Assembly: GCA_051294375.1 (NCBI GenBank) | Contig: CM119271.1 | Span: 13,321,039 to 13,385,038, forward strand | Source of the DNA: Paraspadella gotoi | Taxonomy: Eukaryota > Chaetognatha | Direction of reading: 5' to 3' | Length of the DNA stretch: 64,000 bases | In this document: piece after piece, positions 1 through 12,300 of the stretch | Position numbering within the stretch: position 1 is the first letter of the stretch | Layout of the letters: each line of letters begins with the position of its first letter | Notes under the pieces: model-generated | What the model saw: only the letters and a program-made list of their open reading frames with translations | Database searches by the model: none | Told to the model about the DNA's origin: nothing | Position numbers and translations under genes: made by a program

Positions 1-2386
1 CACATCGCAAGGTGTCTCGTCAGCGTCACCTACAAGGGGAAGATAGCGGAGAAGAAGGCCATCTTCTCCCATTCAGAAAACATCAGGAATTATTTACAAG
101 ATGCAAGAAACTGGCCATGGTGAGCGTTAAATAAAAGAATCGACCAATCAAACTAATAATCAATCATGAGAAGAACTGATCAATCAAAAAAAAACAAATC
201 ATTGAAACAGCCATTCAATAAATCGACCGATTGAAGCTTTTTTTTTTATGCAATAACAAATAACAAATAAATCAAAATCAATTCAATAATCTATTGGCCC
301 GAATCAATCTATTCTTCAACCAATAAAATAAATTAAAATTAAGACCAACATTGAATAAATCATCACCGGTTCAATCAATCACTCGAATTATTATCTATAA
401 ATCAATTGTTGGAAATCTCTGCACAACCGACCCATATTGATTAATTCAAACGTTGGATCGTAAATGATCAAACAAACCAATCAATTAGCAAAAATCTACT
501 GTTAAACCGAAAATCATCAAACAATCATTTAAACAATCAACCTTATCGCCATTTCTTAAATTATTAATCAATCATGCGAAAAAACTGACAATCAATCAAA
601 CAATCGGTTTGAACAGCCATCAATAAATCGACATGAATTGCTCTTTTTATTCATTCATAACGATTCGTCAGTCAATCGCTAATTAAATCGTCCAATCGTA
701 GACTCAATCGACCAATCAATCAATCACAATCTACCACCAGTTCTAGCATGCTGGTCGTCTCGGAATCGGCCAAGATCCGCAAGAAGAAAGGAGGAAGAAG
801 AGAGACGCCGATGAGGCGCCGGGTTGGAGAAGCTCAAGGCTTTCTTGGAAAGGAGAAGGTCCAGGGGAGGGAGAAGGTGCAGAAGGTCAAACGACGGACT
901 CAAAGGGTGAGTTAAAGAGCGGGAAGGTCGTGGGTAAGATCGTTGTGTTGTTGTCCATCTGGCGAGGAGTGGAATAGCGATGCTGGCGCTAAAATTGGAT
1001 TAATATTATTCGATTCAAAGCGAAATGGAATTGTTTTTTAAAAAAAAAAATTTCCAGTCAATGAAAGTAAAAGAGAGAGGTTTGTGTATAAATACTTAAA
1101 CTGAATCGTAAGTATTCGAGTATCCACAATGAATTGTAATTCGTTTAGAGTTCTTCCAAATGCTGCAATATGCAAATTAAATGAGTTGCAAGGTTAAATA
1201 AATACTTCATCTCCTTTCAGGATTGAATGATGATATCTACGTCCTCTCTCTCTCTTCTCTTCTCTCTCTCTCTCTTCTCTTCTCTCTTCTCCTCTCTCTC
1301 TCTCTTTCCCCTTCTCCTCCTCTTCCTCTCCACCTTTTCCAGAAAGCCGCCTCCATCCGCGAGGAGCACGCCCGCGAGCTCAAGTCAGCGGCGCCATCGC
1401 CACCGACATCAAATCCTTGGACACGAAGGCCGCCAACGCCGCCGTCGCCCTCACGGATCTCGACGCGGACCATCGTGGCGGAGAGGAACAAGTTGACGAG
1501 CGAGTTGAAGGCACGCCAAAGGAGGTCATGAGTCAGGACCAAGGTCAACATGCAGAAGGAGTTGGCGACATGAGGACAAAGTGGCGCAGCTTCCGCGAGG
1601 TAAGGGGAATGGATGGATGATGGATGGATGGATGGATGGATGATGGATGGAGGAGGATGGATGGATGGATGGATGGATGGATGGATGGATGGATGGATGA
1701 AGGAATTTAATTAATGAATGAATGAATCAATGAATGTATAAAATATTAATGAATAATAGATAAACTAATGAATCAATCAATCAATCCCTCAATCATTCAA
1801 TGACTGAAAAATTAATTAATGAATGATTGAATAATTGAATAAATATATTGAAGAACAAACGACTCCATTATAGAATTTTAAAAATTATAAAACATAGTAT
1901 TTAACAGTTGGGTTTCTTTCTTGGGGCTACAGTGTGCTCCTGTGTAGTACAAAGAATCACATTGTCTTTAACGTCTGACGACGATTACAATGAGCGACTT
2001 GATTGTAAATATACTTCGCTTTTCTGATGTCATTTAATTTTAAAATTAAAATGTACGACAATGACGGAGATTCCAAAGCACGAATTTCTTGACAACACTC
2101 AAACTTCCACATCTTCCAAAAAACCAGGCTACACCGGATTGAAGAACCGCCCTCTCGGCGAGGCTGACAAGGTGGCGTTGAAGGGCGAGATCTCTACGAT
2201 CGGCGAAGAGATAACTCGGTTTGGACAAAGCGGCCACAGACTTTTGAGGGAGAAGCACGAAATGTGGCAATCCATCTCCGTGAGTAAACAAAACTGTTTT
2301 GATTTTTTTGGTTTTTTTGTTTTGTTTGGAATCGGTGTGGTGGAAGAACGATTTCTCTCTCTCTCTCTTCTCTCTCTTCTCTCTCT

Positions 2387-2425
<39 letters not shown>

Positions 2426-2482
2426 CTCTCCCTTTGTCTTTATCTATCTTTCTTTCTTTTGAGCTTGCGATCTGTCTCTTTC

Positions 2483-2580
<98 letters not shown>

Positions 2581-2749
2581 TTTCTCTCTCTCTCTTCCTC
2601 CCATTTTCGTTCAATTTTCACAACTTCAAAACCATAATCGTTTCGGTCAGAGAGAGATAGAGCGAGAGAGCGAGACAATCGTTCCAGCCCACACCGGCTA
2701 ATTGTTCTTTTCAAAAAGGCATGCTCGGCTAAACTCTGGCTTCAGATTT

Positions 2750-2780
<31 letters not shown>

Positions 2781-4743
2781 AAAAAAGCAAAAAAAAAAAG
2801 CGAGAAGAAAGACTGAGAGAGAGAGACGTTTTTTGTGTTCCAGGCAATTAGGCTTCCCCCGCCTCCACCTTATTCTGAAGAGATTTGAGATTCTATTGAA
2901 TAACAAAAAAAATATATATCTCAGCCTAAGTGAGTGTTGACTATATTTGCCCTTTTTAAAAAAAAGGTTGTTTTTGGAATACATTTTTCTAGTATATTAA
3001 AAAATAACAAAAATATTCTTACTTAAATTCTTATCCAGGACATTCAGCTTCTCCTCCCCCGCCGTATCTTGACGAAGAAATTTATAATTATCTCCGTTAC
3101 TGATCGCAACTTGAGTTAAAATCGAATGCAATCACTAATTAACCGATTGCAACTTCGATTTTTTTTTTGGGGCATTTAGGTAAAAATGTAATAATCTTTC
3201 GAGATGCGGTCGCTCTAATTTTCTACCTTTTTTTTTTCAGAACTAAAGATAGAATTCTTAATAACAAAACTTTAAAATTCAACACTTGCTTAGTTTTGAG
3301 AAATTAAATTAAATTGTTTTTTAAAAAAGAAAGAAGCCGTTATTATTTCCAGAGGCACGACACATTTTTTTTTGATGATACTGCATTCTATGCTGGGTTT
3401 CTCAAAATCCCACCTGTGTTTTGTTTTTTTTTTTTCTCTCTAACGTTACAATAGCAAAAAATAAAAAAGATATATTCACCCTTAACAAATCGCTATAAAA
3501 AAATTAAAAGGAAAAAAAAAACTGCATGTATTTCTCAAATTCTTTCTTCCGATTGAGACCATATCCAGAATGCTTGTCCGGCCGTAATATTTCTGAATCT
3601 GAAGTTAACAGCATCTAAAAAAAATAAAGGGGGGGTTAAGATCGGAACCGGCAATAGTATGTAAAATAAAAAAAAAACCTAGAATATACAATTATAAATA
3701 TTAATAATTAAATTGACAGTTCTCCGTCGTCAGTTGGATTCAACTCGAGCTCCAACTTCTCTGCCCTTTTTAAAAAACAACAAAACACAATCATTTTGAC
3801 TCTCAAAACAAAAAAAAACAAAACAAACAAAAAAAAACGCAACCACGAAAAACGAAACTTGCCTTCTCCAAACAAAAAAAAAACACTTCCAACCTTTTTG
3901 ATCTTTATCCTGATATTTATCGCCCAAAATGTTCAGTTTAACAAACAATGGTCGATGGGATGCACGAAAGATACTTGGCAGCCATAATTGAGGGCTAGGT
4001 GAGAGACAGAGACAAGAGAGAGAGAGAGAGAAGAAAAGATACTTTCTCTCTTTTGTTCGTGTTTTTTTTTTTCAAAATACATTCTTGACGTGATAAAATT
4101 AGTTATTGGTTTGGAAATCAGAATTCAGGTTTATAGCTAAAAACCCGTTCGTTCTTTCTGGGATATGCTCTCTCGACAGAATATTAACAAAAAAAAAAAA
4201 ACATTAACCACTTTTAAATTACTCATTATATCCCATAACTTATAACAAAAATGTCGATTTGTTCGCGGTTAAGATAAACCCGATTTTACTGATCATCATT
4301 TTTTCTTCATACTAAAAAAAACTTTGGAACGTACAAAAGATATTTTTTTCTTATTAAAAAAAAGAAATATCGTTTGTGTTTGCCAAATTTTGCCAAAAAC
4401 GTGACAAGCATGTTTGCCGCCTAGTCCCACAAGATTCGTATCACAGTTTGATTCGCTTTAAAACTTATCTATTGTAAAAATGTAATCGTTTTTCTTCGTT
4501 GTCTTGAAGTGACTGTGTGAAAAAGAAAACTAAAAAGGTCGCCCTGTGAAAAACTTATCACATCTTTTGTTTGCAGGAATTACAATCGAACCATCACATC
4601 TGAGCTCATGAGGGCGGCTCGGTCTTCAGCAGGAGGGAGTAGAAATGAGTCTTTGTTTTTTATATTTTGATAATTGTTAGTAAACTGTCCCCTCAAATCA
4701 AAATTTAAATATACATTATTATGCCAAAATTAGTTGATGCTAT
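1..4743 (+). other. Error-rich forward copy of the 3' half of the myosin gene (assembly fill)
   Basis: This stretch repeats 31254-35960 in the same orientation. It contains neck exon 11 (about 1-120), exon 12 (about 745-905), exon 13 (about 1342-1600), exon 14 (about 2128-2280), the proline-rich terminal exons near 2843 and 3039, the FNKQ exon near 3932 and exon 16 near 4577. It differs from the later copy by scattered one-base insertions and deletions that break exons as often as introns, for example extra bases in exons 12 and 13. Real duplicates would show substitutions and codon-spared differences, so I read this as raw single-molecule sequence placed by gap filling. It ends at a 25-N gap directly upstream of the myosin promoter, where it cannot belong biologically. 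Confidence 0.85.
1612..1700 (+). repeat. (GGAT)n microsatellite, noisy copy
   Basis: A tetranucleotide run of GGAT/GATG follows the exon 13 donor. It corresponds to the cleaner run at 32818-32896 in the good copy. Confidence 0.9.
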
Positions 4744-4768
4744 NNNNNNNNNNNNNNNNNNNNNNNNN
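4744..4768. other. Assembly gap (25 N)
   Basis: Exactly 25 N separate the noisy forward myosin fragment from the contig carrying the myosin promoter. Three gaps of this identical size occur (also 8674-8698 and 19340-19364), which suggests an automatic placeholder and not a measured distance. Confidence 0.98.
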
Positions 4769-4817
4769 CTTTTTTTCCGAATTTCCCCCCCTCCTTTTCT
4801 CCCGAGGACGACTCGAG

Positions 4818-4852
4818 TATAAAAGGGAGAAGCCGAGAGCCGTGCGTCACTT
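4818..4852 (+). promoter_or_regulatory. Core promoter of the myosin gene (TATA box plus initiator)
   Basis: TATAAAAG lies at 4818-4825. A TCACTT initiator lies at 4847-4852, with its A at 4849, 31 bases downstream of the first T of the TATA box, which is the canonical spacing. A 5'UTR exon with a perfect GTAAGT donor follows. A strong TATA/Inr promoter fits a highly expressed tissue gene such as muscle myosin. The start site is inferred from spacing only. Confidence 0.8.
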
Positions 4853-4963
4853 CAGCGCAAACGAAAGCTTAGAGAAATCTATTCATCTTCCCCGCGGAGT
4901 CTTTAAGCTTCTGATTGGCTGTCGTCCGCGCAAGTAACCGAGAAACATCTTCCGTCGGAAAAG
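4849..4963 (+). other. Myosin gene exon 1, untranslated
   Basis: The exon runs from the predicted start site to a consensus donor (AAG, then GTAAGT at 4964). It has no start codon in frame with the downstream coding exon. A non-coding first exon followed by a short intron before the ATG exon is a common layout for animal myosin heavy chain genes. Confidence 0.65.
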
Positions 4964-5621
4964 GTAAGTCGACGATCGGGGTAAGTTAAAAGGGATTTCG
5001 GCGCGGGAGGCGGACGGGGTATTTCGTTCGAAAAAGAATCGGGAGTTAGGAATGTTATGGCCGGAATTTTGTACGTACGAAAATGCCGGGATATTGCGAA
5101 GATAGTGTCCGGGTATTTGCCCGTGAAACGGCCGGAATTTCGGGGAACTGCCGGAATGGCCGGGATTTTTTAACTCGGGGGAAAAATTTTGACCAGTTTC
5201 CGGCAAGTGGCCGATCTAGAAAACTTCCGGATCTGTCCCGAAGTATCTCTCTGTCCATCCGTCCGTCTTTGATTTCTTGAGAGCCAAACTTTTTTTTTCG
5301 CGTTTTGATTAAGTTTGAAGTTTTTGTTGCAAGTTACAAATTTCAAGAATAACAAAGTCAAACGAATTACGAAATACCGACGTTAGTTTTTGTCTTCTTT
5401 TTTTATGATATAATTTTTTTAAAAACATTTTCTCAATCATCTGCTTCCGGTTTTCTTGCGCGGACTAAGATCGTCTTCTTCTATGTTTTACTTCATTAGC
5501 GATATATACAAATATTTTATTTTGACTTAAAAAAAGATAACAATCAAACCGAAACTCTATTGCCTTTTTTTTTCCGCAATTTATTTTTTCGTGACATCAA
5601 TGTCTCCTTCATCGACTGCAG

Positions 5622-5743
5622 AATCGCCCTCGGACTCCAACATGGCCAAGGAACGCCTATCCCCGAGTCATCCCGATTGGATCTGGCTGCAGACGCCGAT
5701 GAACGAGCTCCTCAAGGAGAGGAGCGCGCCCTTCGACGCCAAG
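5622..5743 (+). CDS. Myosin heavy chain exon 2, N-terminus
   Basis: The acceptor CTGCAG ends at 5621. The ATG at 5642 sits in a good Kozak context (CAACATGG). The 34 codons encode an N-terminal segment typical of class II myosins: a DPDW-like start (HPDWIWL) and an ending FDAK just before the SH3-like domain. The donor after FDAK is in phase 0 and joins exon 3 (TACWV) at 19035, reproducing the family pattern 'DAK-x-CWV-D'. An in-frame ATG at 5600 lies upstream of the acceptor and was not chosen. The exon is intact and lies in a clean contig. Confidence 0.85.
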
Positions 5744-8673
5744 GTGAAGGGACGAGAGGGTGGAAGGGGGGGGGTGGCGCCGAGGAATTGATGGAGACGC
5801 CAACAGTCGGCGCCGGTAAATGGTCGAGGTTGCCGGAAAATTTCGTGGCGGTATCGGGGGGGGCGCGGTTGTGATGTTAGGTTGGGGGGTGATCAAAGGT
5901 AGATAAACTAATCCATCAGCTTGTATTTAATATTTGTTGCTTCCATTGTTTCCTGAGAAGACGAAACCCAGTAGACGCGAATTGTACAGTCTCGTTAGAA
6001 TAACTATGCATTAAAAAAAAAATTTCATTATTGTGATTTTTTCATTTTTATTGTTTTCTCATCCAGAAGCGAGTCATATACTCCGTGAATGTTAGATAAA
6101 ATTAATGCAAAAATCTTTTAAATGCTCTCAAGATACAGTTAAATACATAGATGCCGTCATGGAAATTCAAAACTTAAAAAGAAGATTTGTTTATTCTAAT
6201 ATTATGTGTGGAACACATAAATTCTCTTAAAAAAAACAATGCTCTAGTCAGAATCTCTCTTTTGTTTAAGCTTGTCGTTTGATATCAAAAACTTTAAAAC
6301 ATTTGTCTGTCCTCTGTCTGTCTGTCCGTCTTTTCTCCATATCCTTTAAAGTCTTATTACTGTATGTTTGGATAAATCAAATTGAAGTTGAAGACTTTTC
6401 GTCCGTGTTAAAAAACTGGTTCACTGTGAGTCTGGAAATTCAAATTTCAATCGGAATGTAGGCTAGTGGATATGTAAGTGTCCATTAAAAAGTACAAGAT
6501 CAATTTTAGCTTTTATTAACTTTCTAATTTGTATATTTTATTGTCGCACATCAAATGGCGTCGTCATCGCTCGTGTGTTGGCGTTGTTGTCCGAGCCGTC
6601 CTTCGAAATTGGGTGAGGAAGTTATTAATATCATGTTTTGTTTATGAAGAAAAGGAGAAAAGTGAAATCGGCAGCGAGAGATTTTAGGTGAAAAAGAAGA
6701 TAAATCACACAATTATCATGATGAATAATATTGTCAAAATTTGTTAATTCAGAGTAGTTAAAGAATAAGAGAGTCGTAAAGAAGATAAACACATTTTTTT
6801 ATTTTATTTTATTTATCATTTATTTATATCTCTCCTCTCTCTCTATTCTCTTTACTTACATACTAGCTATCTCTTCTCTCTGGCTTGATCAAGTTGTTCA
6901 TTTGTCATGAAAATCTAAATTGTTTCTCGCGTCTCGCTACTGCTGAATTCTCGAAACGATTTGGCCTCTCTCTTCTCTCTCGCACATAGAGCTTTTTATT
7001 ATCGTTCTTTTTTTCTCGTCACTTCTTGTTTTATTTCTTAATTTATAATTTACGTTTATATATTAATTTTATATACTATTTACTTTTATATATTTTGATA
7101 TAATGTTAATTTTGAATTTAACTTTGTCGGTCGCGTCGCGGTCTGCCGCTTTCAATCTTGCGGGACATTCCACTTATATCATGTCAGACATCAAATATGA
7201 TAATTAACTCAAAAAAAAAAACCGATGTCCGTCCGTCCGTCCCCAACCTTAACAAAGAAAGTACAAATTACTCCGTGATTGGATGGATGGACTTGGAATG
7301 ATACTTTTGGTGTGTGGGTAGGGAAGTGTGTTGCTTGAGCCTAGGGATATGAGAGTTTTGAATGGAATCGTCAGAGTGGAATGAAGTTTTTATGGAAAAA
7401 AACAAAAATATATTTCTCACTTCTATTTGAAACACCAATATACTCATGCAAGTGAATGTGGGAGGCTTTGGACCTCTGAATTTTGTATCGTAGGTAGGTA
7501 AAGTGTGTAATTAAACTAGAAATCAAACGTTTCGATGGAATTGTTTGAGTGGAAGTAAGTTTAAAATGGAAAAAAACAAAGAATCCCTGTTTTTACTAAG
7601 GTTGAATTATGCTTCTTATTCTTTTAAATTTTTTCTTAAAATGTAAATTCTCAAGAGATGTATTAATGTTAATAAAATTACTTAATCAGCTTAATTAATG
7701 CATTAGTCAAATTTAATTTAGTATCAATTATTAAATCTAATCAGTCAATCAATCAACAACAAACATTTTGAGAATCAAATTAATTAATTTGTCCTAATTA
7801 ATTAAATAATTAACATTGAATAAATTAATTAATTAATTAATTAAATAATTAATTACACTTGAATTAATTATTAATTAATTATTAATTAATTAAGTTAATT
7901 AATTACGCTGATAATAACCATGGGCATAATCCGAGCTTGGGAAATATCAGGAGATGAGTATTAATTTAAGATCCAAGATTAATTAATTCAGGTTAATTAA
8001 TCAATTTTTAGTGCAATTAATCTATTATTTATAATTTAATTAATCAGTCTCTTTAATAAAGCTCAAAAATATAAACCATTTCAAATCCAGAATTTAATTA
8101 ATTATTGCCCTATTAAATAAATAATGTCAACTTGAATAATATTAATTATTATGTAATTTTAAATAATTAATTAACTTGAATTATAATTATTATTATTAAC
8201 TTGATTTAATCTATTTCTGTAATTAATTATTTACATTATAATTAATGACGCATTATAGCGGGCGCAGAGTCTGACTTGACAATATAAAGATGTAATTAAT
8301 TAATCAAATAATTAATGCAGCGCTTAGTTAATCAATTGGAATTAATCAATAATTAATTACAGTCAGTTGATGCAAATTTATTGTTGCAACGAGAATCAAT
8401 TTTTATATTTATCTAATTGAAGTTAATTATTTAATCACATCAAGTCAAGTCACATTCCAATATCTTTCTTATCTGATGCTCTCCTGTTACGAAAACAAAA
8501 AATATCTTGTTGGTAGCCCTCGATCGTGGCAACCTTCGCATCCTTAAACAATTAGAATGTCTCATCCTCTTACTTTTTTGCTTTGGCTCTTTTGCTCTCA
8601 CTCTTTGCCTCACATCTCTCTGTGGATCGCTTTTTCTTTGTTTCTGCATCCAATTTCAGAACTTATTGGCTCA
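5744..8673 (+). other. Start of myosin intron 2: AT-rich, no gene seen
   Basis: No supported exon was seen. It contains ATTAATT-rich sequence (about 7680-8430), a (TCCG)n run near 7225, and a diverged tandem pair (about 7275-7420 and 7430-7570). A roughly 110-base G-rich block at 5850-5965 recurs in the same strand at about 18530-18630. The contig ends at a 25-N gap. Confidence 0.6.
7680..8430 (+). repeat. AT-rich ATTAATT-type simple sequence
   Basis: This is dense degenerate repetition of TTAATTAAT/AATTAATTAA words over about 750 bases of intron. No coding potential was seen. Confidence 0.7.
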
Positions 8674-8698
8674 NNNNNNNNNNNNNNNNNNNNNNNNN
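8674..8698. other. Assembly gap (25 N)
   Basis: The gap lies between the promoter contig and the reverse-complement noisy copy. The base after it (8699) mirrors position 4743. Confidence 0.98.
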
Positions 8699-10661
8699 AT
8701 AGCATCAACTAATTTTGGCATAATAATGTATATTTAAATTTTGATTTGAGGGGACAGTTTACTAACAATTATCAAAATATAAAAAACAAAGACTCATTTC
8801 TACTCCCTCCTGCTGAAGACCGAGCCGCCCTCATGAGCTCAGATGTGATGGTTCGATTGTAATTCCTGCAAACAAAAGATGTGATAAGTTTTTCACAGGG
8901 CGACCTTTTTAGTTTTCTTTTTCACACAGTCACTTCAAGACAACGAAGAAAAACGATTACATTTTTACAATAGATAAGTTTTAAAGCGAATCAAACTGTG
9001 ATACGAATCTTGTGGGACTAGGCGGCAAACATGCTTGTCACGTTTTTGGCAAAATTTGGCAAACACAAACGATATTTCTTTTTTTTAATAAGAAAAAAAT
9101 ATCTTTTGTACGTTCCAAAGTTTTTTTTAGTATGAAGAAAAAATGATGATCAGTAAAATCGGGTTTATCTTAACCGCGAACAAATCGACATTTTTGTTAT
9201 AAGTTATGGGATATAATGAGTAATTTAAAAGTGGTTAATGTTTTTTTTTTTTTGTTAATATTCTGTCGAGAGAGCATATCCCAGAAAGAACGAACGGGTT
9301 TTTAGCTATAAACCTGAATTCTGATTTCCAAACCAATAACTAATTTTATCACGTCAAGAATGTATTTTGAAAAAAAAAAACACGAACAAAAGAGAGAAAG
9401 TATCTTTTCTTCTCTCTCTCTCTCTCTTGTCTCTGTCTCTCACCTAGCCCTCAATTATGGCTGCCAAGTATCTTTCGTGCATCCCATCGACCATTGTTTG
9501 TTAAACTGAACATTTTGGGCGATAAATATCAGGATAAAGATCAAAAAGGTTGGAAGTGTTTTTTTTTTGTTTGGAGAAGGCAAGTTTCGTTTTTCGTGGT
9601 TGCGTTTTTTTTTGTTTGTTTTGTTTTTTTTTGTTTTGAGAGTCAAAATGATTGTGTTTTGTTGTTTTTTAAAAAGGGCAGAGAAGTTGGAGCTCGAGTT
9701 GAATCCAACTGACGACGGAGAACTGTCAATTTAATTATTAATATTTATAATTGTATATTCTAGGTTTTTTTTTTATTTTACATACTATTGCCGGTTCCGA
9801 TCTTAACCCCCCCTTTATTTTTTTTAGATGCTGTTAACTTCAGATTCAGAAATATTACGGCCGGACAAGCATTCTGGATATGGTCTCAATCGGAAGAAAG
9901 AATTTGAGAAATACATGCAGTTTTTTTTTTCCTTTTAATTTTTTTATAGCGATTTGTTAAGGGTGAATATATCTTTTTTATTTTTTGCTATTGTAACGTT
10001 AGAGAGAAAAAAAAAAAACAAAACACAGGTGGGATTTTGAGAAACCCAGCATAGAATGCAGTATCATCAAAAAAAAATGTGTCGTGCCTCTGGAAATAAT
10101 AACGGCTTCTTTCTTTTTTAAAAAACAATTTAATTTAATTTCTCAAAACTAAGCAAGTGTTGAATTTTAAAGTTTTGTTATTAAGAATTCTATCTTTAGT
10201 TCTGAAAAAAAAAAGGTAGAAAATTAGAGCGACCGCATCTCGAAAGATTATTACATTTTTACCTAAATGCCCCAAAAAAAAAATCGAAGTTGCAATCGGT
10301 TAATTAGTGATTGCATTCGATTTTAACTCAAGTTGCGATCAGTAACGGAGATAATTATAAATTTCTTCGTCAAGATACGGCGGGGGAGGAGAAGCTGAAT
10401 GTCCTGGATAAGAATTTAAGTAAGAATATTTTTGTTATTTTTTAATATACTAGAAAAATGTATTCCAAAAACAACCTTTTTTTTAAAAAGGGCAAATATA
10501 GTCAACACTCACTTAGGCTGAGATATATATTTTTTTTGTTATTCAATAGAATCTCAAATCTCTTCAGAATAAGGTGGAGGCGGGGGAAGCCTAATTGCCT
10601 GGAACACAAAAAACGTCTCTCTCTCTCAGTCTTTCTTCTCGCTTTTTTTTTTTGCTTTTTT

Positions 10662-10692
<31 letters not shown>

Positions 10693-10861
10693 AAATCTGA
10701 AGCCAGAGTTTAGCCGAGCATGCCTTTTTGAAAAGAACAATTAGCCGGTGTGGGCTGGAACGATTGTCTCGCTCTCTCGCTCTATCTCTCTCTGACCGAA
10801 ACGATTATGGTTTTGAAGTTGTGAAAATTGAACGAAAATGGGAGGAAGAGAGAGAGAGAAA

Positions 10862-10959
<98 letters not shown>

Positions 10960-11016
10960 GAAAGAGACAGATCGCAAGCTCAAAAGAAAGAAAGATAGAT
11001 AAAGACAAAGGGAGAG

Positions 11017-11055
<39 letters not shown>

Positions 11056-11112
11056 AGAGAGAGAAGAGAGAGAAGAGAGAGAGAGAGAAATCGTTCTTCC
11101 ACCACACCGATT
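8699..11112 (-). other. Exact mirror of 2330-4743 (reverse-complement copy)
   Basis: From 8699 on, the sequence is the reverse complement of 4743 going backwards, including private errors such as GTCCCCTC and CGGTCTTC that the good copy at 35.8 kb lacks. The identity holds for about 2.4 kb down to position 2330. There, at the T-rich stretch after exon 14, the two sides diverge into different indel patterns. Sharing the same errors means both arms come from one consensus placed twice, and not from two genomic loci. Confidence 0.9.
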
Positions 11113-12267
11113 CCAAACAAAACCAAAAAAGACCAAAAAAATCAAACAGTTTGTTTTACTCACGGAGATGGATTTGCCACATTTCGTGCTTCTCCCTCAA
11201 AAGTCTGCGTGTGGGCCATGCTTTGATCCGAAGACCGAAGTTATCTCATTCTTCGGCCGGCAATTACCCCGGTTTCGTACTGAGATCTCTGCCCTTTTCA
11301 AACTGCCACCTTTGTCAGCCTCAGCGCGAGAGGGCCGGTTCTTGCCCAATCCGGTGTAGCCAGGTTTGTTTTTGGAATGATGTGGAAGTTTGAGTGTTTC
11401 AAGAAATTCGTGCTATTTGGAATCTCACGTCATTTTGGTCGTACGCAATTTTAATTTTAAAATTATAATGACATCAGAAAAGCGAACGTATATTACATAT
11501 CAAGTCGCGTCATTGTAATTCGTCGTCAGACGTTAAAGACAATGTGATTTCTTTGTAGCTACAATCAGGAGCCCTGTAGCACCAATAACGGAAAGATAAC
11601 CAGACTTTAAATTACTATGTTTTATAATTTTATAAAATTCTATAATGGATTCGTTTTGTTTCTAGTTCATATATTTATTCAATTATTCAACTGCATTCAT
11701 TAATTATTTTTCAGCTGCATTGAATGACGTCTGATGGATTGATTGATTGATTCATATATTTATCCTATTTTATTTCATTAATATCTTTTATAACATTCTG
11801 TGTGTGATTCAATTTCATTATCTAATTAAATTCCTTCATCCATCCATCTCCATCATCCATGGGCTCATCCATCCATCTCTCCATCCATCATCCATCATCC
11901 ATCCCATACCGCATCCATCCATTCCCCTTACCTCGCGGAAGCCTGCGCCACTTTGTCCTCCATGTTCGCACAACTCCATATCTGCATGTTGACCTTGTCA
12001 CTGATCATGTACCCTTATGGCTGTGCTTCACATCGCTCGTGCAACTTGTTCCTCCTACCGCCTCTCGAAATGGTCCGCGTCGAGAAGTCCGTAGAGGGCG
12101 GACGGCGGCGTTGGCGCGCCTTTCGTGTCCAAGGATTTGATGTCGTTGTGCGCGATGGCGCCGCTTGACTTAGAAGCTCAGCGCGGCGTGCTCCTCGCGG
12201 AATGGAGGCGGCTTTCTTGGAGACCGGTGGAGGAGGAAGAGGAGGAGAAGGGGAAGAGAGAAGAGAG

Positions 12268-12300
<33 letters not shown>

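Noticed and set aside
1223-2714. Long open frames rich in Ser/Leu or Arg/Glu (also at 10728-11393, 13667-14113, 22245-22774, 30654-31470 and 33527-33994)
   Set aside because: They are translations of (CT)n/(GA)n microsatellites in myosin introns and appear on both strands. No gene is implied.
6555-6616. Possible alternative first coding exon (MASSSLVCWRCCPS, GTGAGG donor)
   Set aside because: Its phase does not match exon 3 and no promoter element is nearby. Probably chance.
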